DNA of 64,000 bases, taken from the NCBI GenBank assembly GCA_958510875.1, contig OY294070.1, positions 20,699,631 through 20,763,630 on the forward strand, read 5' to 3'. A program made the position numbers and the translations under genes. The stretch is from Endomychus coccineus (Eukaryota > Arthropoda > Insecta > Coleoptera > Endomychidae). Shown here in pieces: positions 43,801-58,800 of this stretch. Numbering within the stretch: position 1 is the stretch's first letter; each line of letters opens with the position of its first letter. The notes under the pieces are model-generated. The model had not been told where the DNA came from. It made no database searches and worked only from the letters and a program-made list of their open reading frames with translations.

Positions 43801-46800
43801 GTATTGTTAAAATGTCCAGTTTTAAGAATGTGCTTCTGCAACAAGCTCTATAGTTAATGTTACCTATTATTCTAATTGCTCTTCGCTGTAGACTAAAAAT
43901 TCTGTGAATTTCACCACAGTTTCCCCAAACAATGATACCGTATCTGAATTGAGACTCACACAGACCAAAATATGCTGTTTTAAGTACATTTGATGAAACA
44001 GAACCAGACAATCGACGTAAAAGATATACGTTTTTACTAACTTTTTTTGCAAGATGGTCGATATGAATATTCCAGGTAAGGCGTGAATCCAAATACACAC
44101 CTAGAAATTTTGCATTAGCGTCGTCAACATCCCTCATACTAAAAACGATTTTCTCCGTTTTTTCCCGATTCATAGCTAGCCCGTTTCCTGAAAACCATTC
44201 AAAGGTATTTTCCTGTATGCGCTCAAAAGCCTCATCAACAGACACCAGATCGGCACAATTTTAAGAAACCACAGTGTCATCAGAAAAAAGTATGGAGAAG
44301 ATGTCAGCAAGATAATCCGGAAAATCATTAATGAAAATCATGAAAAGTAGAGGCTCAATTATAGAGCCTTGAGGAACTCCAATATCAATTATTTTCATTT
44401 CGGACCAGGTTTCATTTACATACACATACTGCTGGCGGTCTGTGAGATATGATCGTATAAGAGCCCTACTTGATTCATCAAAATGGTACCTCTCAAGCTT
44501 TTCCATGAGAAGTTAATGAGACACACAATCAAAGCCTTTGATAAATCTGAGAAAACTACAAGAAAATAATCCCCTTTTTCAAAACATTTTACAGCATTGC
44601 CTACGAACTCAATTATTACATCAATCGTGCTAAGTTTCTTCCTAAAACCATATTGATGATTAGTAAATAATTTATTTGTGTCAAAATAACCAATAATTTG
44701 TGCACACATCAATTTCTCAATAATTTTTGAAAAAACGGAAACAAGGGATATAGGTCTATAATGTTCAACTCTAGAAATATCACCCTTTTTAAAGAGTGGA
44801 ATTGTCTTGGAAATTTTCAGACAGTTTGGATAAATTCCTTCCTTGAGGCATCTATTAATGAGAGTTGTAAGTGGATAAACAATATTATTGATGTTTCTTT
44901 TTATCAGTGAAATATTCAATCCATAAAAGTCTCTGGAGGAACTTTTTTGTTAAGGAACATATTACATCTCTAACTTGTATAAATGTGACTTCAGTGAATT
45001 CAAACTTCAAATGCTGTGGGATGTTTTTACAGAATAGTCCGACACCGTTTGGAACATTCATTGGAGAAGAATCAACAATTTTACGTGTTGCGAATAGTTG
45101 CAAAGTATTTATTGAATTTGTTTGCATCAATATTACATTTTGAAACTGAACTATTTGATCTTGATTAAATCCTACATAGTTTTGTTGGGATTTGATGACT
45201 GCTTTATTTTGTAGTCATTTGCTCTGAGGTGAATATGTTCGGGACTCAGGGACTCCCACACTACCTTATGGGATGTTACAGGATCATAAGGTGCCCATAA
45301 AGGGTTTCAACCACCTCGCACCCAAAAAAAAATACACACTCAAAAAAGAATTGGACTTCGTACAGTACCGTGTGGTACTCCATGATTCACTGTTTTGGCA
45401 GAGCTATGAATATTGTTTAGTTTTACTTGTTGCTCTCGATTTGTAAAGACCTCATATGCCTAGGTTTTCTTTGCTAAATTCGGCCGCTTTGAAATCGGCG
45501 TCGAATCGATCCAACAACTCTGTATAATATAAGCCGGTGCGTTTTGCCCTTTTCAAGGTAATCGATATGGACGATACCGTGTGTATCCCAAAAACTGTCG
45601 ACATGACTTTGTTGGCCGATAAACCCACTTTGGCATAATTCGATTCGCCAGGACAAGTCCACTGTTTCGATACGAAACGGCGCAAAAAGTCCTTCTTATC
45701 ATACTTGAACATCGCCAAACATTCCTTTGAAGTTTTCACACGGTCGCGCTTGTTGTCAACAGAGAGAAAATGCAGCATCTGGTAGATAGCTTTCTCAAAT
45801 TAAAAAATGTATGCAAAATGTTCCGTACCCATTCGGTTGAGATGCCCATAGCCTCAGTAATCTCGTGCACTTTAACTCAACGATTGGCCAACATCATATC
45901 ATGTGAGGAGTCCCCATAATGTTTCACAAGCGATGCTTTGGTTTGCGTAATATTTTTTCCACGCAAGAAATAAGGTTTAATCAAGACGCGAAATTCACTT
46001 TTTTCCACGTTTACAAAAATATTCAAGGTTGCTTGCTTTTGATGGGTGTCAAAACAGAACTGAATGACATATCAGTCTGTCAATTTTAATGCGTTCTAGT
46101 CAAAGATGTCACATGGCATTTTTTGAGCACCATCTGTTTTACTTTTCAGGAACTTTTCACCTTGTCCTTGTATACCCATTAATTCCAAATAGTATTTGAA
46201 CAGACACACATTGATTTCTAATTTAAGATACTCTGATGATGGCTACTTAGTAGGTGAAAGGTCCACAGTACTTTGACAGCATTGTAGTGGATAAGAGTGA
46301 TTGTTCTTGTGTATAATATCTGATGTTGTTAAAGTATTTTAGACCGGACCAATCATTTTGATTATCTGGAATTGGCAGTAATGTTTTACATAAGTTGTTG
46401 ATTAATATAGACTTCTTGGATTTAGGTCACCATTTAAGAAAAGAACTCCTTTTTGTAGGTTAAGTAGTCACCAAAAAAGCTTGTGTACTCAATTTGTTGT
46501 ACTTCAAGATTCAATTAGCACCTACTAGTTGCTATGACCAATTTTAGTTATTGGTGGAAAACGTTATTCTTCTCCAAAATAGTAATATTGAAGCTTAAGG
46601 CATGTATTAACAGATGTCGAATTAATTAATGACTTTGCTTTGCACTCAAAACTTTTCGCTAACCTCCTGGTCATAAAATACTGAATTAGACAGTTAACGG
46701 GTTGACTTTGTTGACCAGTTACATAAAAGGTGAAAGGAGACATTAGATACGAAATTGAAATTAGCAGTTTTGATTAGTTCGGTTTACGAGTATATGTTAT

Positions 46801-49800
46801 TTTATAGATAACTGTAAAAATGATTCGTAAATCTAGGACACTAAAATACCATTCTTGCCAATTAATTATAGTACGATATTGTGAATGCTGAAATTGTGAA
46901 AGAAAAGTAAGTACAGGTGACTATAGAATTAGCTGCTAAGAACGTTGAAAAGCATTTCACTTCAAGAATTATTTAGGTTGAGAAAAGTGTAGCTTATTGA
47001 TTTCGTTCGATGTCTTTCACTGAATGCACTGAATTTGCATCACGATTTCGATTTGATAAACGAATGATTAACCCGAGCTTTTGATTCAGTTAATCATAAG
47101 TTATTATTAAATAAACTGCACTCCTATGGAATAAGAGGTGTTCCCAATGACTGCATTGAATCCTACTTAATAGATAGGCAACAAATTGTAGTATATGACT
47201 CTCATAAATCTGATCCATCGGAGATAAATATAGGTGTGCCACAAGGATTAATATATTGGGCCCAACATTGTTTAAAGTTCTTATGTCTGATTTAGAGCAG
47301 TCATGTGGTGATGCATACAGAATAATACTATATGCCGACGATACAAATCAAATAGGTGCCGAAGAAAAATTAAACAGCTCCATAGCAAAATCAGATAGCT
47401 GTGCTAATAATTTCCATCGCTGGTATCTGAATAATGGATGAACAGTTAATGAAAAGAAAACCTTCTTCATGCTATTCCAACAGGAGAACATACACTATAA
47501 TTTCAGTCCACTTATCAGGATAAATCATACAACAATTGAGGAGATACATGGAATTAAATTCCTTGGAATGATTATAGACCATAAATTGACATGGGAGGCA
47601 CAATATAACAGCATCATAAGCAAGCTGAGTAGCAAATGTTATATGATAAGAATGCTAAAAATCCACGGTCTCTTCGAAAGTGTTGAATATGTTATACTAC
47701 TGTCTCATTCTTTGTGTTTTTCTATTCTGGGGTAATTCTTCCCACATGGGCAGGGTATTCATTGCTCGGAAGAATATTGTCCGATGTATGTTGGATGCTA
47801 AATCGAATTGTCATTGCAAACTACTTTATATAAAACTCCAATTGTTTACTCTTCCACGAATGTACATCTATCAACTGGTGCTGAATATTAAAAACCAGGA
47901 ACACACTCACATTAGAAATAATATATTTTACAGATATGGAACCCATATAAATGATAATATTCACCATTCTCACGTTTTTCGGTTGGACTAAATTGTCATA
48001 TTTATCAAGGTATAATCTGTTGTAATTATTTAGTGAATAAATATGGCAATCAGATATTTAAGAATTCACCATACACATATTTACTAGAACATGCATTCTA
48101 TGCCGTTAAGGAGTACCTCAGTACCTAATTTCCAGTTTACATTATGAATTGAATGTTTTTTAATTCGTGTTCTAATATCTATATTTAATTGTATAAATAT
48201 TTCATAATTATTACCTATATACTTTGTGCTTGATTAATAATTAATATACAGGATGTCCCAGGTTTTAGTAGCAGAACTTCAACAGTCGATAGAAAATTAG
48301 ATTTTAAGAAAAAAAGTTCCTATTAACATATATGCACAGACGCTTAGTTTCTGAGATACAGGGTGTTGAAATTGCAAAAAAATTTCGTTTTAATAAGCTA
48401 TGTTCTGTGCGATAAAATTTTTTTTGTTAGTCATAATTGGTGAAGATTTCGAAGGGGTAGTGGGTGTTTTTCTCTCCAACTTCTACGCCACTGGGAAAAG
48501 TATGGTTTTGAGACAACTATTTGAACCGCTAATGTTTTTTACACAAAAAAAGTACTCTTGATCATGAGCTCTAAAGTTGACCGTTTTCGAGAAAAATCAA
48601 CTTTTATGTTGAAAAACACGGTCAATTTTTTGATTTTGTTCTAACGTTTGAATAAATTTTGTTTAATTAGTAAGAATTGACCATGATTTTTCTCGAAAAC
48701 GGTCAACCTTAGAGCTTATGACCAAGAGTCCTTTTTTTGTGTATAAAACATTAGCGGTTCAAATGGTTGTCTCAAAACTGTACTTTTTTCAGTGGCGTAG
48801 AAGTTGGGGAGAAAAACAACCACTACCTCTTCGAAATCTTCACCAATTATGACTAAAAAAAAATTTTTATCGCACAGAACATAGCTTACTATGAGTAGAA
48901 AATGCTTGCAAAAGCTGTTTTCTGTACGAGAAACGGTTCCGGAGATATTCGCAAGAAACGAATTTTTTTTTTCAATTTCAACACTCTGTATCTCAAAAAG
49001 TAAGCGTCTGTGCATATATGTTAATAGAAACTTTTTTTCTTAAAATCAAATTTTCTATCGACTGTTGAAGTTCTGCTACTAAAACCTGGGACAGCCTGTA
49101 TGTATTCAATTCTTAATTGAATTGATTTTTCATTGTTTGATTGTTACCGACTAGTTTGATAAAATACTGTATGTACTGTACTGTTTTTTTCTAAACGAAT
49201 AAATTGAAATTAGATTTAAGAACTTTCAATTTGTTAATTTTGGAGTTTGGGAAATTCGTAATATAACGTCAGTAGAGTAGCGAGGATATTTCGCGGACAG
49301 TTTTCCTCCACTCAGGCCGAAGCCCTTTACACCTCACCAAAGGGCAGGCCACCAAAGGGCAGTTCCCACTTGAGTGTTCATCATTCTTCCCAGATTAAGA
49401 ATTAACGTGAGGAGGTTCAGCATCATCTTCGTATCTAGTTCCTGGATCTCCCCAGTGTCGCATAGCTCTACCGAGACTACCGAGAGTGCTCTGCTTCTGG
49501 GGAATCAGTTAAAGGGTATTGGTGTGGAGCATGCTTTACCCTTATTTCCTAGATCGATAGAGGTCAATATTAGATCTGTGAAATTTATTGATTTTTTTAC
49601 GACAGGGAATGGTGGGGGTTTGACGACATCACTATCAGAGATAATTTCCTCCGAAATCAAGACGATATAAAGAACTGTGTATCAAAAATCATATATTCCA
49701 GACGAGAAAATAGAACCCGTATCTTGAAAAATATTCAATTTCATAATCTCTGAGTAAATGTATTTTGTACTAGATTAAACCTCATTTTTACAAAGCAAAT

Positions 49801-52800
49801 ACAATATAAATCACTATGAATTCGTTATTGTTTATAGCCAAGTGAATTGTCTAACCCACGTTCGGATAATAATTAATTATTTTAAAAAGTTTAAATCCAA
49901 TTATGTTTTCCTATTTTACACATTTTTACACTTGTGTGTATTAGAATGGGGTCAAACAACTAATACCAGGATTATTTAGCAATGGAACATAATTACTTTG
50001 TTAAATAATTCTATATTCATAAAACTATCTATTGTAATTTCGAACTTTTCACAAACATACAATGGAAGGGATTAAAACATTACATCTATTCGTGACGCCC
50101 AAGTGTGAGGTCATCTTAACAATTTTAAAATATTTATAGATTGATTTTCACAATCCGTATTTTTAGATATTAACTACATGTTTCGGAGTCTACTATTACA
50201 CCTCATTATCAAGTATTATAAATAGTGTTGCCCAAATGCAAGAGCAAGACGAGACTTAGCCAGTCTTGGTCTTGGTCTTGCGCCAATACACCTGGTCTTG
50301 GTCTTGGTCTTGGTCTTGCAGCAAGAGTCTCGCAAGTATTCTCATCAAATTTGCTTTTAGATCTTTTAGATCTACAACTCCAACTCTCACTACTCCGACT
50401 AGAACTATTTGAATCTTCGTCACTCATGTCAAATTGTAAACGTGATAAGTTTTCCGAAAACAACAAGGATTAGAGTAAAATCAATTATTACATTAGACTC
50501 GAAGCAGCGCTCAATTGGGAATGACTGGAATTGAAATAAATACTATTACTCATAGTCCATTCGCTTAGATAGTGTCGCCTTGTACCGCGCCGCCTTGGCA
50601 CGTGCCGGCTCTCATTAAAGAATGCCGTCGTAAATCAAAGGATGCCGCATGCGGCGTACAGACGCATGGCATAGTAGCGTCCTGCTTTTCGCTCTTATAC
50701 CTACCTTATTATTATGAGTTAGATTTCAAATTAGTTTGTAAGATCTCTTTTTACTTTTGAAATATTAAGAAAATAAACATTTTTTCGGTAACATACTACA
50801 TATAATTTTATTAGGCTTTATTCTATATACTTTATTTTTCGTTTTCATTATTTTCATATTTTTATTTATTTTCATACTATATTTAATATATTATTTTTTA
50901 TTTACTTATTCGGACTGCGTAAATTCCCCCTTCAACGAAAATGCACTGATAGTCATTTATATCTGTACTTTACGTCTTCCTATTTTCTGCCTATTTCCTT
51001 CTTCAAAATTTTATGTACTAGTACTTTCTTTTATTTTGTTTCGTTTGTTTTCTAAGTGTCAATTTCTTGTATTATAAATTAAGCCTGTCCGCTCCCTGAA
51101 ACGACACTCAGTCCTAACTGCAAGACGCAAGAGTCTCGCAGGCTTAGTCTTGTTCTTGCTCAAATCTTGCACGGTCAGTCGTGGTCTTGGTCTTTCTAAA
51201 ATTATGCAGTCTTTTCTTGATCTTGGTCTTGGTCTTGCAAAAATGCAAGAACAAGACTGCAGGACCAATACCGATTTTGGGCAACACTAATTATAAGTGG
51301 CTGAAGAAAACTTATGTTCTAAAAATTGGTAGCTTATTGAATCTTCATTAAAAAAATTGACTTTGCTATATTAATATCTATTAAAATTGGATGTCTTGTT
51401 TTATTTGATAAAATGTTAATGATTGAACATTTTTCGTTAATAGACAAACATGTATTGGTAGGTCAAAAATTTAAATTCTTGAATTTTTAATTGAACACAA
51501 AACTACCCGAAAGCTCTCGATGATACATCGAAAGAGAACCAGAAACTTCCATTAATTGCGTCAACCAGTATCTGACTCGCTCCTCTAAAAAGAAATAATC
51601 TTTGACAATTTTTTAAAACTATTTTGTTATGACTTACAGAATCAACAACAAAGTTATTTGGGATAATTGGAACTAGTTCACTGACCATTACGAAATATAG
51701 TTTTGGTTTTGTTATTCATACATGATAAATGTCGAAGTTTAGTGATAAAAACATATTTTAGAAACGTAATTATTTTTACTTCATATCAGCATTAAATTCT
51801 GACAAGTCTAAAATGAAATGGAATCATGTCTCATTTGATTGACAAAAACATGATTTTAGAATTGGAATATTCATATCCAAAGCAATAATCCCTACTTGAA
51901 AAATCGTTGATGGAAACCGTTACATTGTGATAATTTATCATATTGGTAGTTCATGATAAGGCCTTTCTTGTCTAGATCGATCAGTAATGTCACACATTTA
52001 TAGTTCCAGGCAGTTGTTCCACTCTTATTATAGAGCTATCAGTGAAACGAGCAATGTCAAATAATGGGATGTTTTTTTATGTTTTTACGGAAAACTCGAA
52101 CCAAACGCAACTTGTATTCCGGTCATCAATCAATCAATCAATCAAAATGGGACAAAGTCGGAGCACTTAGATCGCTTGATTGTGCGCTCCTTGATACAAA
52201 AGTCAGTCCAGCAGGCCTAAGGCAGTGCGACGCCTTTCGACATCTACTACAAGCTAGGTCTTCAACAACTGTGTGTAGATGTTTATTCAGATGACAGTGT
52301 CATGTGAGGAGTCCTGTCACCAGTTTTTTATTATTATTCAAGAGAAAGGATTTGAGGCTGATATGGCGGAAAGATTTGGCTTGAGTGAAGTCGGTTCATC
52401 TTGCCTTAGGAATGAAAACGACTTCCAAAGCCTTGGTATAAAGCCAGAGACGATACAAAATCGGAATATCCGGAGCACCGGGATTTTGATAAGCTCCAAG
52501 CCCTCTTGTAAGAGAGGCAGTAAAATTCTCAACCGGTGATTTGTAGGGCGCAAAGCACGAGATGGCCTAGCGCACTCTTTCATAGCTTACCACGTTCGAG
52601 GCCATCCTGTAGTCAATCGCTCTCGCATTGACATGGAAGTCTTTCGGTGGTGTGACTATGAGGTTGTCAACAGACCCGGGGAAATGCACCAACATCAGAT
52701 GTTGTAGCATCTCGTCCGGCGAAGACTTAGTCCTCGTCATCCTATGCCAATAGAGAAATCCTTGGAGAGAACCTTGCATAGCCTCGCTGCCGACGGCTTC

Positions 52801-55800
52801 TTATTGATGCCCTCACGGTAGGTACGCCACTGATCTCTTTTGGAGCTCCTGCTTTCTTATAGTCCTTTTGGGCAACCTTAAACTTCTCCCAGTCTGAAAT
52901 ACATGAGTTATCTTCGCTTTGTTGATGATTTTTCTCACCCGTTTCCGATGTTCCTCCACTTGGGAAGTTCAGAGTTTCATTGCCGTCCCTCCTCCGTTTA
53001 AGAGGGCAGCATGCTTCAAAGGCAGAGGTGATTCCACACACAGCGGCATCAGCATCTTCCTGATCTCCTTGAAATGCAGGAAGATAGGAGAGCCTACCTC
53101 TCAGTTCCTCTCTGAAGAGGTCCCAGTTGGTGGCTCTCGGATTCCTATAATACTTGTCTGGGTTGGAATCAGATTCCAACTTGAAAAAAATGTGTCTGTG
53201 GTCTGTGGATACGTTACGTCTTCGGAACCAACCCTTGATTGCTTTAGAGCTAAGGGTTAGGTCAATTACTTCGTACCTGCGTGGGATGAAGTAGGTAGGC
53301 GTTGATCCTTTATTGAGGACCTCCAGCTAGTGGAGATGAGGAACTTATTATTCACCTGCATTTTTTCAGATGTTTTCTCTACCTTTGACATTTCCCATCC
53401 TCCACTTTTATGAATTTTCAATTGGTCATATCTCGGAAAATATCGATTTTCAGAAACATTCGAGTATTTTGGACCAAAAAAGGTAAGAATATATTTTTTC
53501 CATTTTTCCCATCTTTGATCTACGAGTATAATATACTTAAGTGATATAAAAATAAAGTAAAAGAAGTGTTTTAATCTATCAATCATTACTTACGATAATT
53601 ACGGCTATTACTGATCCAGTTCCTTCTATTCTCAGTGTAAATTTGTGTTAAATCCATGTCGTTATCAAATTTGTAGTAAATCAACAATAAACAAACGTAG
53701 CTCCAAAGAAAACCACTCATCGTGACATATTTAAAGATGTTTGTTTTGGCTAAATATGATATATAATCGTAAATATCAATTAAAATGTGGCCAGTGAAAT
53801 ATGTTTGATACTCAACACGTGGGTTGTTATTACCCATACATTGCCATTTCAATATAGAAATTCCTAAGTGTACATTTCACTAAGAAAAGTGTAAGTAAGT
53901 TGGGTAATATTGGACTGTGCACGTCGTAGTGAAGCGCGGGTAAAAATGGGATTTCTGCAATAGAAAATGCAAACATTCGTTGTTCACGTAATAAATTAAA
54001 TGATACCTGTTTTACAATGTTCGCATTTCCAACATAAACTGCATATAAACATACACATTACCTACTTTCCAACTATTCAAGTTCAACTATGCTTACTCTT
54101 AAGACATCCGTTCTCACTTTTACTTTCAATGTAACGCGTGCTAGACGAGGCCATTCGATCCGCTAAAAATAACATAATAGGAAATAGTGACAGCTATGAA
54201 AAGTAAAGGTTTAATCTCGTGAAATGATAAATACAGTGGCTGCTGGTACCTACATAAGGGCTGCAGGGTTGCAGTTAGTACTATTTTTAGATTTCATAAA
54301 CATTACTATTTCACAAAAAAGATTTCAGCAGCAATAGCAAATTTTCAACTCAACTTCACAAAGTACCTTGACTTTCATTTTTCATTCATTTTCATTACCT
54401 GAATGTTTCACCACTATATCACCTGCATAGTGTACACAGATCTTGATCTCTATGGTAGTGTAGCGCAGTGACGGCTGGTACTAAAGAGCACGCTTATACC
54501 GTGCGTTTGGAGCACAAAGCGCCGTATCTCCAATAAACGTCCTGCCTTCATAGCGTACGAGGCCAATGAGACATTGACGTCGGAAAATTAAACTATTTAT
54601 GTTGGCTTAATCAACTTTGCAGCTGAATTAGACGCTGTGCTTTCAATGTCCAGTATCGGAAAGTATTTATCTCGGGTATGGTAGTTTCATGAGGGCGTAA
54701 AGAATAGCTTGCTATATGTTGAGAGAGCATTACAATTTCTCCTAGACTCGCTCGAGGAAAGGAAGGTTATGGTGGTCAGTTAACGCGTCGGGTGGGGTAA
54801 GAGGAGGGGCGTACAGCAGTGCGTCTCTCTTGTTTATGTGGTATTATCATATCATTGCGTTCCTTGTTGCTCATGTAGATTTCTGTCTATACCCCAGAAG
54901 AATTGTTTCTGATACTGTATATGAAAGTTTCCGGTTCACAAGTGTTTAAAGGCGTCTCAACAACTATTCAGAACGAATTGCTAGATATGTAATGTGCACA
55001 ATTACAAGCAGGAAATATTAAAAGAATTCAAATTTGTGAATTTCATTGCTTTGGAGGCCCCGATGAAACTACAGACACCTCTAATCATCAGCAAATGGTT
55101 ATTATTATTCGATATGTGTTTAATGGACACATTTTTGAACGCTTTTGGTTTTTTTTAAGCCTGGTGAACAATTCCAACAGCAACAGATAACAGAGCTGTT
55201 ATTGCAAAGAAAGTATGTGACACTATTTTTGTCCAAATTAGCTACCGATTTGATTTTAGGGATTACTTAAGTGCAGCAAAATTATTTACTTCTCAAAATC
55301 TTAAAACTTATAGACATGCATTTCCACAAAAACATTTTGATGAAACTGTATGAAATCTTATCCTATTTTGTACAGTGTAAAATTAAAAAGTGAACGTTCA
55401 GCAATTTATGAGCGTGATGACATGATTGTCTCACGTAGATGGTATTTTGCCACTTTTGGTGTTCATAACAGACAACAACCTAAAAAAGGTTTTGACGGAA
55501 ACATAGACAAATTTGGATATTATTTGTACAACGCCCATGTCGACAGCAGAATGTGAACGATGTTTTTCCACCCGCAAACACATTAACACTTTTCTAAGAA
55601 GCACAATGTCAGAAGATCGACTGAACGCATTGGCGGTCCTATCAATTTTGACAACAAAGTCATAGACGTTTTTTCCAGCATAAAAAATAGTAGAATGAAT
55701 TTTATGTACAAGAAATAGGTAAGATTTTTCTTGTGCCAACCCTCTTATATAGCTCACGAGCCGCCACTGGTGTAGCGATTGACGCGAGCCATGTTGCCAC

Positions 55801-58800
55801 CTCAACTTCGTAATTCGCAGTTTTTCTTGAAGCATTAAATCGCATTCCACCAACTACAATGGCCCTTGTGAATAATCTGAACTGGAGTAGGGGAAAACAC
55901 GTAGGGAATGAGAAATGAGGAATCGTATCAAGAGAGAAACCACAGATAACAGCACAGACCACAAATCGTAACATAAAACGTCTAACATCTCTTAATTACA
56001 GAAACTTCACAGAAACTACGAAACTAGAGAGAGGTTAGGTTATGTAGGAATATGAAATTGGGACTCAATTTACGTTTTTCGGTTATATTATGAATTATTT
56101 CATTATTTTATATGGTGTTTGTTGAGATTCAATTTAACACAACCAGCTAATTTTTTTCATCAAATGTGAATCCATAATACATTGGATACAATTACTTGAA
56201 GAACGAATAATAAATAAAACAAAGTGTTATTCACAAGTTAAGATATTATCAATTTTTGACACGTGAGTCTAATTGCTAGAATTGGCAACATGAATAACGA
56301 AGTGAATATTGAGAACCGTTATTTACAAACTGTTTCGAACTATCCGGGATCATTGCGTCACTTAATGAGTGATCGAGACAAAGACAAAGCACTTCTTTTC
56401 ATCTTGCTTAACGGTAGAATTAATATCACCATTTGTCAGTTTAAATTATCTACCGTTGTTTGCAATCTCTGATGAACCACTTCCATCAATTCGCACCAAA
56501 ATATATTTTCACAAAGTAGGTACTAATATTATTTCTTAACTTCAGAGGTCAAGTTTGAAACAAATGTAGTGTGTCAGTGGTACAGTGAAAATACGTATAT
56601 ATTTATAGGTAGTACAGGAGTAAGCAATGGCATTTGAACCTTGATTGATCTCATTCTCTTTTTACTGCCACTGGAAAGTTTTGTTTAAAAGAAATAACGC
56701 CGAGCTGAATTTAATTAACTGTTCCTATGGTTTTGAGCATTTTTTGGCCAGCTTTACACTTGAGCGTATAGATCTAAAAGTTGATCCATAAATTGGAGAA
56801 GTTTAAGAGAATTAGGAGAAAAATTAACCGTCATTCTTCCCTTCCTGATCCAGATAATAAATTTCTTATCCACAATTGTTCATGAAGCCCCCGATTATAT
56901 GGTTTGCCTAAAATTCTAAAACCCTCAGCTCTTTTGAGACAAATTTTAAGCACTATCGGATCTCCTACTTATAAACTCTCTCGATATCTGTCATCTGTTC
57001 TCAAACCTCTTGTAGGCAATTCCAACAGTTTTATACTAAATTCCTTTCATTTCGTTGAAAAACTCCAAATGCTAAAAATTGACCCAGGCGATTTGCTCGT
57101 CAGCTTCGACGTCGAATCACTTTTTACCAATGTTCCCATTCCAGACACCCTTTCCATAATTTCTCAACTGTTACCTGCCAAAAATATTTCAATGGACTTA
57201 CTACCGTTAATTGATTTTTGTCTATCTTGTACATATTTTCTACATGATATTAAGTTTTACGAGCAGTCCTCGGGAGCTGCCATGGGTTTCCCACTTTTCT
57301 CCGGTCATAACTAATTTTTTCATGGGAACTTTTGAGCAAGATGCTATTAACTCATCTGTTCTCAAGCCGAAATGTTGGTTTAGATTTGTCGACGACACTT
57401 TTGTTATTTGGCAACATGGTCGTGAAAATCTTGTTCCCTTCCTCAATCATTTAAATTCATTACAACACAATATCCTTTCCACCATGGAAGTTGAATCGAA
57501 AGGTTCACTCCAGTTCCTAGATGTATTAATTAGTCGACAGACTGATGGTACTTTAGGACATAAATAAATCAATGGCCTTTCCCACCACCACCCTGACCAA
57601 AACCAATCTCTCACAAACTCTTTGGTCCACAGAGCTGTCATTTTATCTCAACCCCAATCCATAAAATCAGAATTGAAATATCTTTCATCTGTTTTATTAT
57701 CAAATAATTTGTCCCATTATAACATTCAAATGCCATAAAGAAATACATTTCACCTAAAATTTCAAATCAATCTGAGCCACACCCCCCTCTACTTTATCCA
57801 CTGCCTATCTTCCAGATACTGAAAATATAACAGATCGAATTTCCAAAATCCTTAAAAACATAATATTTCTTCTCAGTTTTCCACACTTCCAAAAATATCT
57901 CAGTTTTACAAACCTATCAAAGATTCCCTTCCTCCTCTTCAGTTAGGAGGTGCTTACAGCATTCCCTGTTTTTGCGGTAAAGTCTACATTGGTGAAACAG
58001 GTCGTACACTAGCTACTCGTGTGAAAGAACATGAGCGCTGAACAAGGCTTCGTGACACCAGTAGATGTGCACTTGGGGAACACAAGTTTAACACTAATCA
58101 TCAATTCTTTTTCCAAAATACTAAAATTTTAACCCGAGCCCCAAACTTCTATCAGCGAAAAATCCTTGAAGCTATAGAAATAATAGAACATCCAAATAAT
58201 CTGAACCGTAACTCAGAATATTACGGTCCCAACATTTGGAAACCCATCCTCGGAAATTCCACTTCGCACATGATCACACAACGGCAGGGTCAGGTGCGGG
58301 AATGGAATTAACAACCGGAATAAAGGCAGTGAACTGTGTAACGTGAAGGATTTTTTCCTACAATAAATACGTCTACAACAACCAGTAGAATCAGTTTCAG
58401 TTCAAGCCTCAACTGTCCTGAAATGGTTGGCGAAACGTAGACACCATGTCGTGTTATTGTAACGCGAAATCCATCCGGAAGCCATAATTTTTCAGGAAAG
58501 TAAAAAAAAAGTATAAAGGAATTGATGCCGAGCTGAATTTAATTGACTTTGTCCAGGGTTTTGAGCATTTCTTGACCAGCTTCACACTTAAGCGTCTATT
58601 TTAAAGTGGGGATCCATAAATTTATCCATAAATTGGAGAAGTGTAAGAGAATCAGAAACAAATGAATATATGAATATACTCTTTTATCTCATGTTGGCTT
58701 TTGCCACATAACAATGATAAGCTCTTTCTAGTCACACCGATCAGTAACGACACAAACTTATAGTTCCAGATGTCCTACTAAGAAATCAAGCAATGTACCA

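Noticed and set aside
50209..50466. Arg-Pro and Gln-Asp rich protein
   Set aside because: The repetitive tail is the translation of ggtctt hexamers in a transposon end.
53594..53720. The hydrophobic MSGFLWSYV... exon as an alternative first exon of the CD36-like gene
   Set aside because: It ends in phase 1 while the downstream exon at 34837 begins in phase 0, and it would remove ectodomain sequence encoded at 59364.
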